From Clostridiales bacterium DTU092 (lineage in GTDB: Bacteria; Bacillota; Clostridia; Caldicoprobacterales; Caldicoprobacteraceae), in NCBI GenBank assembly GCA_001513505.1, contig LFTM01000125.1, positions 1 through 6,471 of the forward strand: a DNA stretch of 6,471 nucleotides, read 5' to 3'. Shown here in pieces: positions 6,309-6,471 of the stretch (the stretch's first letter is position 1; the number at the start of each line of letters is the position of its first letter). A program made the position numbers and the translations under genes. The notes under the pieces were generated by a model. It was not told the origin of the DNA and did not search any database. It was given only the letters and a program-made list of their open reading frames with translations.

Positions 6309-6422
6309 GTGGCTCCCTACCTTTACCACTACAGGACTTTCACCTGTAGCATTTGCCAGCTTCGCTGCACGCACACATCAATACTACGCACTCCACGTGG
6401 CACGAGCCCCTTGGATTGATGT
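6309..6422 (-). ncRNA. Structured RNA segment resembling group II intron domain I, apparently truncated
   Basis: Read on the minus strand, this segment is denser in GC and in complementary pairs than its surroundings. CTACAGG/CCTGTAG (6343-6349 and 6329-6335) forms a perfect 7-bp stem around the loop TGAAAGT. CAGC-GAA-GCTG (6358-6368) is a tight hairpin. ACATCAAT/ATTGATGT (6415-6422 and 6375-6382) is a perfect 8-bp stem around 32 nt. The string AGGTGAAAGTCCT is a sequence I associate with domain I near the 5' end of many bacterial group II introns, and GTGTGCG (6370-6376), about 25 nt before that string, fits the GUGYG 5' splice consensus. No intron-encoded reverse transcriptase or domain V hairpin is in the window. 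From 6300 leftward to the AraC gene (6124-6300) the similarity ends and I see only AT-rich spacer and that gene's signals. It may be a fragment, or another structured RNA. Confidence 0.4.
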
Positions 6423-6471
6423 CCTGGGCCCATTTTCATACCTTACGTTATTTTGACAGGAGTTTCTTATA

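Noticed and set aside
6196..6456. 86-residue plus-strand ORF at the right end, plus a 60-residue overlapping one
   Set aside because: They read through the antisense of the structured segment, show no domain, and have no convincing ribosome site. This is a common false ORF opposite structured RNA.
1..6471. CRISPR arrays, tRNA/rRNA genes, transposase genes, toxin-antitoxin pairs
   Set aside because: I looked for regular direct repeats, cloverleaf-type segments and typical protein motifs and saw none that hold up.

Overview
The window looks like chromosomal DNA from a low-GC Bacillota, most likely a member of Clostridia. The reasons are AT-rich spacers, strong AGGAGG-type ribosome binding sites, near-consensus sigma-A promoters, and proteins of types I know from Clostridia (an AraC/GyrI-like regulator of about 490 residues, Cys-rich GNAT acetyltransferases, a DinB/DUF3795 fusion). 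The genus cannot be fixed from the sequence alone.

Layout. Every gene reads leftward (minus strand) except one peroxiredoxin. From left to right: the 5' end of a DNA-alkylation-repair-like gene runs off the left edge (1-163), preceded by a RimJ/RimL-type acetyltransferase (214-840). These two share a promoter near 928-956. Diverging from it is a bcp-type thiol peroxidase (1029-1490, plus strand), closed by a GC-rich hairpin (1498-1518). A minus-strand cluster follows, read from right to left: a Cys-rich GNAT acetyltransferase (3518-4222) with a perfect TTGACA-N17-TATAAT promoter, an overlapping orphan reading frame (3375-3596), a flavodoxin-fold FMN reductase (2732-3307), and a DinB-like/DUF3795 two-domain protein (1591-2655). 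A 416-bp gap (4223-4638) holds that promoter and two doubtful small ORFs. A 494-residue AraC-family regulator with a GyrI-like ligand-binding domain occupies 4639-6123. The right end (6124-6471) carries no protein gene but holds a structured segment that resembles the 5' part of a group II intron on the minus strand.

How the genes fit together. This is an accessory or stress-type neighbourhood rather than one pathway. It has a peroxide-reducing enzyme, a flavin oxidoreductase, a probable metal-binding DinB/Cys-rich protein, a probable DNA-repair gene, two acetyltransferases and a one-component regulator. The minus-strand genes from 4222 to 1591 could be one transcript, but the link between them is inferred from orientation and spacing only.

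Points of most interest. The 3' end of the second acetyltransferase appears to be a recombination join: family similarity stops at almost the place where a different, start-less open frame begins (about 3670-3683). The right edge holds a possible truncated group II intron. I found no CRISPR array, tRNA, rRNA, transposase or clear new defence system.
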